A stretch of DNA of 7,412 bases from positions 1-7,412 of the forward strand of contig DHMR01000054.1 of NCBI GenBank assembly GCA_002405875.1, written 5' to 3'. The notes beneath the pieces were generated by a model, which was given only the letters and a program-made list of their open reading frames with translations, ran no database searches and was not told where the DNA came from. Source of the DNA: a bacterium UBA4637. Its GTDB lineage: Bacteria; Bacteroidota; Bacteroidia; Bacteroidales; Bacteroidaceae. Below, piece after piece: positions 1-7,049 of the stretch (positions are counted from its first letter, which is position 1; the number at the start of each line of letters is the position of its first letter). The translations under genes were made by a program, and so were the position numbers.

Positions 1-1742
1 GGAATAGAAGAATAAGTGGATGGATAATAATACTTAGACTGATTGTAGAGCACCAATCCGCCAATATGATGCAAACCGAAATTGCGATTATAGTTCAAAC
101 TGGTCTCGAAATACCAGTTACGGCCTTTACCAAAGCCCTCACTATATCCCAATTGAGTATCACTACCATTCTTGCGATATTCCACTGTTCCATCAGGTTG
201 CATTACAGGAGTATAATAAGCAGCTGATGCGCCACGCTGCTTAGTAACACTATAACTACTGTTATAAGAGCCTTTCAACTTGAATGACAATCCTTTGGTT
301 ATCATATCGAGCTTTTGGTTCAACACAACATCGGCATTCAGTGTATTGGTATTCTTTGACATATATCCCTTGCCATAATAAGAGTCAAGACCTGTTGCTC
401 CCAAGAACGGCATATTGTCACAATCATTATAATCAGTACCAGCCTTTAAGAACTTACCATTGATGACACCTGGACTAGAGAATGGAGTTGCCCAATACAA
501 CTTACGGAACAACTGATTGTTATCCTCACCTGAGTAAGGAGTGTTCTTTGTATCCACACGACCACCGAGATTTACGCTAATCGTTGTGGTCTTGGTAACA
601 TTAAAGTCTAAGTTCGCACGATAGTTGAATCGCTGATACTTAAAATTGAAGTCGTATGGCAAAGACTGCTGTTTGAAGAGACCATCCTGTGTAAAGGCAC
701 CTACAGACACGAAGTAGCGCATACGGTCTGTACCACCAGAAATATTCACATTGTGCTGTGTCTGGATGGCATGGTTCTTGAAGCAATAATCTATCCAATC
801 TGTATCAGGGAAACGAAGAGGATCGGAATGATCCTTAAATTTCTGAAGAATCTGATCAGAAAATGGAGCAGCTGCCGCACCATCGTTCAACTTCTGCATA
901 TTATAATAGGTGGCATACTCATAAGCATTAGCCAATTCGACAGTTTGAGTTGGTACGATAACACTCATAGAGGTTGTAGCCGAAATCTTTGCCTTTCCTT
1001 CCTTACCACGCTTGGTAGTAACGAGGATAACACCATTGGCACCACGCACACCAAATACGGCTGTAGCCGAAGCATCCTTCAACACGGTTATGCTCTCGAT
1101 TTCGCTAGGGTCGATATCGTTGAAGTCTCGCTCCACACCATCCACCTGAATCAAAGGGGCTGAATTGTTGGTGGTAGCCTGACCACGTACCAAGATAGTT
1201 GCCGCATCAGCTCCTGGCTCACCAGAATACTGTACGGAAGAAAGACCTGGAACAACACCAGAAAGCATGTTGTTGATGGAACCGGTTGGAACCTTCGTCA
1301 ACTCGCTACCATTGATGTTAGAGATGGCACCTGTCACGGTTACCTTCTTCTGTACACCATAAGCAACCACCTGTACATCTTTTAATACTTGAGAATCATC
1401 CTCAAGTACTACATTGATGGCACCACGAGACACTTTCACAGTCTTTGGCTTGCAACCAACATAGGTTACCTGCAAACTCTGACCACTCTTGGCATTCAAG
1501 CTGAATTTACCATCGAAGTCGGTAACTGTTGCAATTTTAGTACCAACAACTCGGACTGTTGCACCAATGATAGGCTCACCATTCGTGTCCTTTACCACTC
1601 CTTCCACCTGGCCATTCTGCTGCACAGCCTGTATACTGTTCTGTACAGCCAACAACTCCTGTGGCAACAATGTCAACCCTGCTGACATTGCCATCATGAA
1701 AAATAGACTTCGTGACGAAGTTTTTAGATTTACATTTTTCAT
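1..1742 (-). CDS. SusC-like TonB-dependent outer membrane transporter (N-terminal ~580 residues, 3' end outside window)
   Basis: Outer-membrane porin that imports glycan oligosaccharides with a SusD lipoprotein lid, energised by TonB. I translated the minus strand from the ATG at 1742-1740; it stays open to the window edge, giving about 580 codons of a family that is usually about 1000-1100 residues. Residues 1 to ~33 look like a signal peptide (basic MKNVNLK, then a hydrophobic stretch). Residues ~45-115 form the CarboxypepD_reg-like beta-sandwich typical of SusC (VEGVVKDTNGEPIIGATV). A TonB-box-like stretch DVQVVAYG lies at ~122-129, followed by the plug domain (~133-246), which carries the family signature LKDASATAVFGVRGANG at 221-237. 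The barrel begins after ~255, and the last visible residues (KYYYPSTYSSIP) match a conserved barrel stretch. It lies 138 bp downstream of the GH16 gene on the same strand and has its own promoter-like site. No susD is visible; one would be expected beyond base 1. The ligand cannot be read from this part. Confidence 0.95.
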   Translation of the reverse strand, partial: MKNVNLKTSSRSLFFMMAMSAGLTLLPQELLAVQNSIQAVQQNGQVEGVVKDTNGEPIIGATVRVVGTKIATVTDFDGKFSLNAKSGQSLQVTYVGCKPKTVKVSRGAINVVLEDDSQVLKDVQVVAYGVQKKVTVTGAISNINGSELTKVPTGSINNMLSGVVPGLSSVQYSGEPGADAATILVRGQATTNNSAPLIQVDGVERDFNDIDPSEIESITVLKDASATAVFGVRGANGVILVTTKRGKEGKAKISATTSMSVIVPTQTVELANAYEYATYYNMQKLNDGAAAAPFSDQILQKFKDHSDPLRFPDTDWIDYCFKNHAIQTQHNVNISGGTDRMRYFVSVGAFTQDGLFKQQSLPYDFNFKYQRFNYRANLDFNVTKTTTISVNLGGRVDTKNTPYSGEDNNQLFRKLYWATPFSSPGVINGKFLKAGTDYNDCDNMPFLGATGLDSYYGKGYMSKNTNTLNADVVLNQKLDMITKGLSFKLKGSYNSSYSVTKQRGASAAYYTPVMQPDGTVEYRKNGSDTQLGYSEGFGKGRNWYFETSLNYNRNFGLHHIGGLVLYNQSKYYYPSTYSSI

Positions 1743-1787
1743 TTAGTTGTATTTTATCAGTTAGTTATTATTTCTAAAATTCTGTTG

Positions 1788-1816
1788 CAAAATTCGTATT
1801 TTTTTGTAATTTACAA
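1788..1816 (-). promoter_or_regulatory. Putative susC promoter (Bacteroidota type)
   Basis: On the minus strand, GAATTTTG (1795-1788) matches the Bacteroidota -7 consensus TAnnTTTG at all but its first base. A TTG at 1816-1814 lies 18 nt upstream, about where the -33 element belongs. The 5' leader to the susC ATG would be roughly 40 nt. Both elements are imperfect, which fits a promoter needing an activator. The match is by eye only. Confidence 0.45.
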
Positions 1817-1843
1817 GGGAACTATTAGACAAAACAAGGAAAC
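1813..1843 (-). promoter_or_regulatory. Putative operator: tandem GTTYCCTTGT pair upstream of susC
   Basis: Two near-identical 10-mers read on the minus strand, GTTTCCTTGT (1843-1834) and GTTCCCTTGT (1822-1813), differ at one base and repeat with a 21-bp period, about two helical turns. The proximal copy ends exactly 17 nt before the -7 box, so it covers the -33 region. AraC-family activators bind direct half-sites with this period (araI1/araI2 of AraC is the known example), and the adjacent HTCS ends in an AraC-type domain. A weaker pair with the same geometry sits in front of the GH16 gene. Assignment to the HTCS is inference. Confidence 0.45.
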
Positions 1844-1880
1844 ATTTCGCTCATTTTATCAGTTTTTAGTCTGCATTTGC

Positions 1881-2708
1881 TTAATTTTTCTTATAAACAC
1901 GGACATAATCTATGTCATAGCACACAGGCAATGAACTCATATCCACCTCTCCGCCATTATCTCCTCCCATGGCAAGATTGAGCAAAATGTATTGAGGTGT
2001 CCGAAATGGACTCTTATAATCGCCTAATTTCTGATTGCGAGTATCATCGACATTCACCTTATTCAATAGTTCATCATCTAGATAGATACTTATTTCTTTC
2101 TCATCCCAGTCCATACGCCAAACATGAAATTTGTCGCAGAAATAAGGATCTTTCTCCAAGAAATGAGAATAAGGGATAGCCTGAGACTTCCAAGCCGCAT
2201 TCCATCGCTGATTAGTACCATACGCAAAGTTTGCCAAGATATGAGGAATCCCTTGCTTGTGATAAAACTCCATCACGTCTATCTCACCACCAGATGGCCA
2301 CTCCCAAGTGCTGCCAAGCAACCAAATTGCCGGCCATGCGCCTTTACTATAAGGTATTCTAGCTCGAACCTCCATCCTGCCATAGAGAAACTCAAACTTT
2401 CCTCGGGTATTGATACTCGAAGAGGTACATTCTAGCTTTTTGCCTTCAACTATTCTGCTACCATCTTCAGGACGTGCAGTGATAGTAAGGATGCCATCGT
2501 GTATTCGTGCATTGTCTTTTTGATAATACTGCCACTCATGATTTCGCTTGTAACCTTCCTCAAACTGCCATTTCGTGGTATCGGGGGTATCACCATGGTC
2601 GAATTCATCATTCCATACCAAGTGATACCCCTCCACTACCTGTGCTTGAAGATTTTGGAGCGAAGCCAAACTTAACAAACCTAATAAACCTAAAATTTTA
2701 TATCTCAT
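1881..2708 (-). CDS. Secreted glycoside hydrolase family 16 beta-glucanase (laminarinase/mixed-linkage glucanase type)
   Basis: A 275-residue single-domain GH16 enzyme, a retaining endo-hydrolase of beta-glucans. Residues 1-22 are a signal peptide ending in LQA before Q23. There is no lipobox cysteine, so a soluble periplasmic or secreted protein is more likely than a surface lipoprotein. The catalytic motif GEIDVMEF gives E142 as nucleophile, D144 as helper and E147 as acid/base. The extra residue (ExDxxE, beta-bulge form) is typical of laminarinase-like GH16 and differs from the ExDxE of Bacillus lichenases. Other family landmarks are LVWNDEFD (30-37), AWPAIWLLG (124-132), FHVWRMDWD (194-202), YILLNLAMGGD (240-250) and the terminal DYVRVY (267-272). 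The length is normal for a catalytic domain without a carbohydrate-binding module. It is transcribed divergently from the HTCS and lies upstream of susC, so it is probably part of the same induced unit. The likely substrate is beta-1,3- or beta-1,3-1,4-glucan; other GH16 specificities such as agarans or carrageenans fit the motif less well but are not excluded. Confidence 0.93.
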   Translation of the reverse strand: MRYKILGLLGLLSLASLQNLQAQVVEGYHLVWNDEFDHGDTPDTTKWQFEEGYKRNHEWQYYQKDNARIHDGILTITARPEDGSRIVEGKKLECTSSSINTRGKFEFLYGRMEVRARIPYSKGAWPAIWLLGSTWEWPSGGEIDVMEFYHKQGIPHILANFAYGTNQRWNAAWKSQAIPYSHFLEKDPYFCDKFHVWRMDWDEKEISIYLDDELLNKVNVDDTRNQKLGDYKSPFRTPQYILLNLAMGGDNGGEVDMSSLPVCYDIDYVRVYKKN

Positions 2709-2747
2709 AAGTTAGAAACATTTAATATCATTAGTTGTTGTCGAGTG

Positions 2748-2755
2748 CAAAATTA
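2748..2755 (-). promoter_or_regulatory. Putative GH16 gene promoter, -7 box
   Basis: TAATTTTG on the minus strand (2755-2748) fits the Bacteroidota -7 consensus TAnnTTTG completely. It is followed by CA, as in the other two promoter-like sites of the window. The box ends 39 nt before the GH16 ATG. I see no good -33 TTTG at the usual spacing: a TTG lies 14 nt upstream and a TTTTTG about 23 nt upstream. This suggests dependence on an activator. Confidence 0.55.
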
Positions 2756-2772
2756 TAACGATTTGTGTCCAA

Positions 2773-2803
2773 CATAGGCAAAAATAAAGGTTTTCGGGGG
2801 AAC
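2773..2803 (-). promoter_or_regulatory. Putative operator: degenerate TTnCC pair upstream of the GH16 gene
   Basis: On the minus strand, GTTCCCCCGA (2803-2794) and TTTGCCTATG (2782-2773) share the core TTnCC and lie 21 bp apart. The proximal element ends 17 nt before the -7 box. Period and distance are both identical to the stronger GTTYCCTTGT pair in front of susC. The sequence match is weak beyond the five-base core, so the call rests on shared geometry. Confidence 0.35.
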
Positions 2804-2850
2804 AATTCGTTAAAAAGTACATATTTAAATGATTTTTCCCTTTTTATGTT

Positions 2851-2858
2851 TATCTTTG
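2851..2858 (+). promoter_or_regulatory. Putative HTCS gene promoter, -7 box
   Basis: TATCTTTG is an exact match to the Bacteroidota -7 consensus TAnnTTTG, and the ATG chosen for the sensor gene lies 39 nt downstream. The region about 20 nt upstream is AT-rich without a clear TTTG. No TTnCC pair sits at the distance seen in the two divergent promoters, which fits constitutive low-level expression of the sensor. The box also argues against translation from the upstream in-frame ATG at 2829, which would lie before the transcription start. Confidence 0.55.
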
Positions 2859-2897
2859 CATCTGCATTTTCGAATTGACCAACTTGAATATATAAGC

Positions 2898-3416
2898 ATG
2901 AAGAATCTCTACAGATATATCCTTATCGTTTTTGCATGCCTCGCCACAACAGCGAAGGCACAGGATTTTCCTTATCGTTATCTTCCACCCATCACCATTG
3001 CACCTACAGAAGAGGCGAACTGCATGTTCTTCGACAAAGAAGGAATGATGTGGGTAGGCACCAACGCAGGTGTGAAATCCTATGATGGTTATCAAGTGAA
3101 GACCTATAGGGCAAGTGCCTACCAACCTGGCATTCTGCCTAACAACACGATACGTTCCATAGCAGAAGACCATAACAACAACTTATGGCTAGGTACCCGA
3201 AACGGACTGGTAAGAATGAATAAACGCACTGGCGAATTCAAGACCTATTTCATGCCAGAAGAATCACAACGTATCATCTACATGCTTTTCGTAAGTAAAG
3301 ACGGTACGCTTTGGATAGGAACAGATGGAGGCCTCTCCATTTTCAATGCTAAGACGGAAACATTCTATACCTATAATAGCAAGAACAGCTGTCTTATAGA
3401 TGAATGGGGGGGGTAA
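2898..3416 (+). CDS. HTCS sensor/regulator, N-terminal fragment (signal peptide and first propeller blades), cut off by a frameshift
   Basis: This 172-residue fragment starts at the ATG at 2898, chosen because MKNLYRYILIVFACLATTAKAQ is a good signal peptide (cleavage after AKA, residue 21) and because the promoter box lies at 2851-2858. An in-frame ATG at 2829 would place 23 unlikely residues before the signal. After export the fragment carries three Reg_prop beta-propeller repeats: MMWVGTNAGVKSYDG (~50-64), NLWLGTRNGLVRM (~95-107) and TLWIGTDGGLSIF (~137-149). Reading then enters the run of eight G and stops at TAA 3414-3416. Removing one G joins this frame to the 3400-7035 frame as ...DEWGG-KNPMYNYS..., giving a 1378-residue HTCS of normal length. 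Alone, the fragment would be a useless partial propeller exported to the periplasm. The alternatives are phase variation, a sequencing or assembly error, and a true pseudogene. Confidence 0.85.
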   Translation: MKNLYRYILIVFACLATTAKAQDFPYRYLPPITIAPTEEANCMFFDKEGMMWVGTNAGVKSYDGYQVKTYRASAYQPGILPNNTIRSIAEDHNNNLWLGTRNGLVRMNKRTGEFKTYFMPEESQRIIYMLFVSKDGTLWIGTDGGLSIFNAKTETFYTYNSKNSCLIDEWGG

Positions 3417-6400
3417 AAATCCAATGTACAATTATAGCGTGAAAGCCATCGTGGAAGACGTGAACGGCGATTTGATAATAGGAACATGGGCAGCAGGTCT
3501 CTTGCGCTTACATCGAGGAACCCACACCTTCTATCGTTATCCCAAACTCAACGCCACCAACTCGGCCTACTCTCTTTATCTTGACAATCGTCAACGCCTG
3601 TGGATTGGCACTTGGGGCTACGGTATCATCAGAATGGATAATCCTCAAAACATCAGGCATCCTAAGATACACCAATATCCATACACTACCAGCCATTTCG
3701 ACACCTACTATAAGATTGTACATGACCCTGTGACCAAGTGTCTCTGGGCATGTACACGAGAAGGCGTGTGCTATCTTGACGAAGATACGCCAAACTCAGA
3801 ATGGAAAAGCTACACTAACATTGGGGGCAACTGGCTCAACTTCAACAATGACATCGCCACAGACGGCTATGGCAACATTTGGCTATGCACCCAAAACAAT
3901 GGCATATTGCAAGTAAACACCCAACCATCGGCATTCAAGCTATGGGAACTGGACACCAGCCACACTCGTCTCACCATTAACTACATATACTCCATTTTCA
4001 CTACAGATGGAGAAAACTTTTGGCTAGGACTGAACCCATACGGCATCGCCCTATACAACAGGAGGACAGGCAGCACCCTATTCAATCAAGAGATTCCCGG
4101 GTTTGCCGACATTCCTGCAAGAGTGCTAACTACTAGTATATCAAGCATAACCCGAAGAAGCAACGGGGAAACCTGGTTTGCCACCAATAGTTATGGAGTC
4201 ATCGTAAAGCCTGTGGGGAAACCAGCCTACCAGCTTAAACACGAAACCCACCCAACGGTTATCAAAGAAGACTTTGTTAACACTACCTTTGAGTCAAGAG
4301 ACAAGACGATGTGGATTGGGCATCGTAACGGTCTGAGTACCATAGATGCCAACAACCATAGCTCAATCATCACATTGAAGGAAGGCAAGCAAGACTACAG
4401 CAACTGCGACATCCGCCATATCTCACAAGACAAAGAAGGCAACATCTGGCTTGCCACCGACAACGAAGGCATCATTCGTGTATCTGGCAACCCTCTAAAC
4501 AACAAGGCTTTGAGATACAAGCAATACAACCCAACGCACCACAATTTCTCAATAAACGATGCTACTGCCTGTATGGAGGATTACGAGGGCAGACTCTGGG
4601 CTATCTCCAATAGTGGTGGTCTCTTTTTATATAATAAGGAGAACGACAGCTTTGAACCGAAAAATCGGGAATACCACTTGCCTGGCGACCGAGTCCACGC
4701 CATCACGGAAGATGATTTAGGAGGTCTTTGGCTCACCACCGACTACGCTCTCGTCCACATCATCATGGAGAAGAACAACGACAAGCCACAAGACATCAGC
4801 TACTTTACAAGTGAAGACGGACTCGGCGACGTGCTTTTCTCTCCCAACACAACATGTAAACATGGCAAAGAGATTTTCTTCGGAAGCCGCACTAGCATCT
4901 TCTCTTTTATACCTTCTCAGGAATCAGGAAAGAGCAAGAAGAAAAGATCCAACCTAGTGATTACAGATGTGATTGTGGACGACCAGCCTTTCTCGCAACT
5001 CGACTCAGCCGACAAAGAAGACATATCGAAAGAAATGCCCAACTATACACGTCAGCTCACGATACCTGCCAAAGTGAAGAAATTCGTCGTAGAGTTCGCT
5101 CTTCTCACCTACGGCAACACTGAGAAAAACGTATATGCCTACATGTTGGAAGGATATGATGACGATTGGCAATACTGCAATGGGGGAATACACAAAGCCT
5201 CTTTCCAAAACCTGCCTTCTGGCAACTACACTTTGCGTATCAAGGCGAATGACGGCTACGGGCATTGGCAGGATTTACCCTACACCATCACCATCAAGGT
5301 CTTGCCGCCATGGTATGCCTCCCGCACCTTCTATATGCTCTACATTCTAATGTTCATAGGCGGAATCTTTGCCACTGCCAGATGGTACAAAGACCATCTG
5401 AAGACGAAGAACAGCTTGCAGATGGGCGTTATCCTCACCAACATCACCCACGAGCTGCTCACGCCGCTCACAGTCATATCCGCCACCATCTACAAGCTCA
5501 AGGAGATGGCACCACAATACGAGGGAGACTACCAAGTGATGGACAGCAACATCAGCCGCACCACCCGACTCCTGCGACAAATTCTGGAAGTGAGAAAGTC
5601 GCAGGCAGGACAACTGCGACTGCTCGTAAGTAAAAACGACATAATTTCTTTTGTGGAGAAAGCCGTAGAAAACATACGTCCGATGGCTGAACACCAGCGC
5701 ATCACATTGAGCCTCGAAAAGCCAACAAGAGGGGATGGACAGGCTTGGTTCGACAACGACAAACTAGACAAAATTCTCTACAACTTGCTCTCCAACGCCA
5801 TCAAATATAATAAAGCTGGAGGCAAGATTGACGTGAAGCTCAGCCTCAACAAGGAGCAAGCCGTCATCAGCATCGCAGACAACGGCATCGGCATGTCGAA
5901 AGACAAGCTAAAACATCTCTACACCCGCTTCTTCGATGGCGACTACCGCAAGCAAAAGCAACCAGGCACAGGCATCGGTCTTTCCTTGACCCACGACCTC
6001 GTGAAACTGCACCGTGGCAACATCCTCTGTGAGAGCACCGAGGGAGAAGGTACTACATTCATCGTAACCATCCCCGTCAAGAAGAGTTCTTACGCCCCAC
6101 AAGAGATAGACCAATCGGGCAAGAGCAAAGCTGTGGATTTAGAGGTTATCCAATCTACAGCACCAACAAACAAGCTTGTGCCACTAGAAGATGAGAAGGA
6201 GAAAACGAATCTCACTCCTTTACACCAGAGCATCTTCATCAGGAAGAACGTGAGCAAGATTCTAGTGGTGGAAGACAACGAAGAACTCTTGGCGCTGATG
6301 CTGCAAGTATTAAGCAAGAACTATCATGTGTTTACCGCCAAGAACGGCAAGCAAGCCTTGAACGTCATCATGAAGGAGCAACTCGACCTTGTAGTGAGCG

Positions 6401-7035
6401 ACGTGATGATGCCTGTGATGGACGGCATCGAACTGACCCAGCGAATCAAGGGCGACAAGAGCTTCTGGCAGTTGCCTGTCATCCTGCTCACCGCCAAGAA
6501 CAAGGACGAGGACAAGACCGATGCTTACAGCATCGGGGCGGATGCCTACATCACCAAGCCATTCAAGTTTGAGGAACTGGAGGTTCGCATCAACGCCCTG
6601 CTCGCAAACCGAAAGCGCATCATAGAGAAGATTGAAAACGAAGTGTCGCTCTCCACCAACACAAGAGACGAAAACGATGTGGATGCACACCTCAGCAACC
6701 CGGACCAAGCATTCATCACTCGTGCCACTGAGATGGTGATGCAGCATCTCGACGACTCGGAGTACAACCGCAAGTCGTTTGCCAAGGATATGGCGATGGG
6801 TGAATCTACCCTATATAATAAGGTGAAAGCAACCACTGGGCAGACGGTAGTAGAATTTATCACCGCCATCCGAATGAAGGAAGCCCAGCGCATGATGCAA
6901 GCGGACCCTAACATATTGATAAGCGAAGTGGCGACGAGAGTAGGCTTCAACACACCGAAGTATTTCTCGAAGTGCTTCAAGAAGGAATTCGGAATTTATC
7001 CTAGGGAATATGCAGAAAAGCTAAAGAACTCTTGA
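3400..7035 (+). CDS. HTCS sensor/regulator, main part: propellers, Y_Y_Y, transmembrane segment, histidine kinase, receiver, AraC-type DNA-binding domain
   Basis: Hybrid two-component regulator of PULs that senses glycan oligosaccharides in the periplasm and activates transcription. Residues here count from the ATG at 3400; add 167 for the repaired protein. About eleven more Reg_prop blades occupy 1 to ~510 (e.g. RLWIGTWGYGIIRM, NIWLATDNEGIIRV), so the total of about 14 fits two seven-bladed propellers. The Y_Y_Y domain is at ~553-637, and a single transmembrane helix at ~643-663. The DHp domain has phospho-acceptor H684 in THELLTPLT. The ATPase domain (~778-895) has N799, the G1 box DNGIGM (D827) and GTGIGL (from G856). 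The receiver (~953-1070) has E958/D959, phospho-acceptor D1001 in VVSDVMMP and K1053. The AraC-type HTH runs from ~1106 to the end. All catalytic residues are intact, so only the poly-G frame break disables it. The ATG at 3400 lies within the upstream reading frame, and this fragment alone has no signal peptide, so independent function as a sensor is unlikely. Divergent from GH16-susC, its probable targets. Confidence 0.93.
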   Translation: MNGGGKNPMYNYSVKAIVEDVNGDLIIGTWAAGLLRLHRGTHTFYRYPKLNATNSAYSLYLDNRQRLWIGTWGYGIIRMDNPQNIRHPKIHQYPYTTSHFDTYYKIVHDPVTKCLWACTREGVCYLDEDTPNSEWKSYTNIGGNWLNFNNDIATDGYGNIWLCTQNNGILQVNTQPSAFKLWELDTSHTRLTINYIYSIFTTDGENFWLGLNPYGIALYNRRTGSTLFNQEIPGFADIPARVLTTSISSITRRSNGETWFATNSYGVIVKPVGKPAYQLKHETHPTVIKEDFVNTTFESRDKTMWIGHRNGLSTIDANNHSSIITLKEGKQDYSNCDIRHISQDKEGNIWLATDNEGIIRVSGNPLNNKALRYKQYNPTHHNFSINDATACMEDYEGRLWAISNSGGLFLYNKENDSFEPKNREYHLPGDRVHAITEDDLGGLWLTTDYALVHIIMEKNNDKPQDISYFTSEDGLGDVLFSPNTTCKHGKEIFFGSRTSIFSFIPSQESGKSKKKRSNLVITDVIVDDQPFSQLDSADKEDISKEMPNYTRQLTIPAKVKKFVVEFALLTYGNTEKNVYAYMLEGYDDDWQYCNGGIHKASFQNLPSGNYTLRIKANDGYGHWQDLPYTITIKVLPPWYASRTFYMLYILMFIGGIFATARWYKDHLKTKNSLQMGVILTNITHELLTPLTVISATIYKLKEMAPQYEGDYQVMDSNISRTTRLLRQILEVRKSQAGQLRLLVSKNDIISFVEKAVENIRPMAEHQRITLSLEKPTRGDGQAWFDNDKLDKILYNLLSNAIKYNKAGGKIDVKLSLNKEQAVISIADNGIGMSKDKLKHLYTRFFDGDYRKQKQPGTGIGLSLTHDLVKLHRGNILCESTEGEGTTFIVTIPVKKSSYAPQEIDQSGKSKAVDLEVIQSTAPTNKLVPLEDEKEKTNLTPLHQSIFIRKNVSKILVVEDNEELLALMLQVLSKNYHVFTAKNGKQALNVIMKEQLDLVVSDVMMPVMDGIELTQRIKGDKSFWQLPVILLTAKNKDEDKTDAYSIGADAYITKPFKFEELEVRINALLANRKRIIEKIENEVSLSTNTRDENDVDAHLSNPDQAFITRATEMVMQHLDDSEYNRKSFAKDMAMGESTLYNKVKATTGQTVVEFITAIRMKEAQRMMQADPNILISEVATRVGFNTPKYFSKCFKKEFGIYPREYAEKLKNS
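3406..3413 (+). repeat. Run of eight G at the HTCS frame break
   Basis: Eight consecutive G follow TGAAT at 3401-3405 and precede TAAAAATCC. Read from 2898, the frame is TGG GGG GGG TAA. With seven G it becomes TGG GGG GGT AAA and continues into the 3400-7035 frame without another stop. The run lies in the linker between propeller blades 3 and 4, where two glycines are tolerable. G runs of this length are known slippage sites in bacterial phase-variable genes and also known sites of sequencing error. Confidence 0.9.
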
Positions 7036-7049
7036 ACGAAAAACTAAAG

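Larger units (their letters stand above)
1751..1864. repeat. Two direct copies of a 12-base sequence flanking the susC promoter region
   Basis: ATTTTATCAGTT occurs at 1751-1762 and again at 1853-1864, 102 bp apart start to start. One copy is in the susC leader and the other is just downstream of the GH16 stop codon. The sequence is AT-rich, so chance is possible. No function is assigned. Confidence 0.4.

Noticed and set aside
753..1746. Plus-strand open frames of 85-136 codons across the left third of the window
   Set aside because: They lie antisense to the continuous SusC frame, which has clear family motifs throughout. The plus-strand products resemble no family and have no promoter or leader.
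2829..2897. Upstream in-frame ATG giving 23 extra N-terminal residues on the HTCS
   Set aside because: It would bury the signal peptide behind an unlikely leader, and it lies before the promoter -7 box at 2851-2858.
3400..3424. Restart of translation at ATG 3400 (or 3424) making the second HTCS frame a separate gene
   Set aside because: There is no leader or signal peptide, and the start falls in the middle of a beta-propeller whose first blades are in the other frame. It is kept only as the formal coordinates of the fragment.
5005..6980. Several minus-strand frames of 63-145 codons opposite the kinase, receiver and HTH domains
   Set aside because: They are shadows of the HTCS frame: they overlap fully conserved domain-coding sequence and show no domains of their own.
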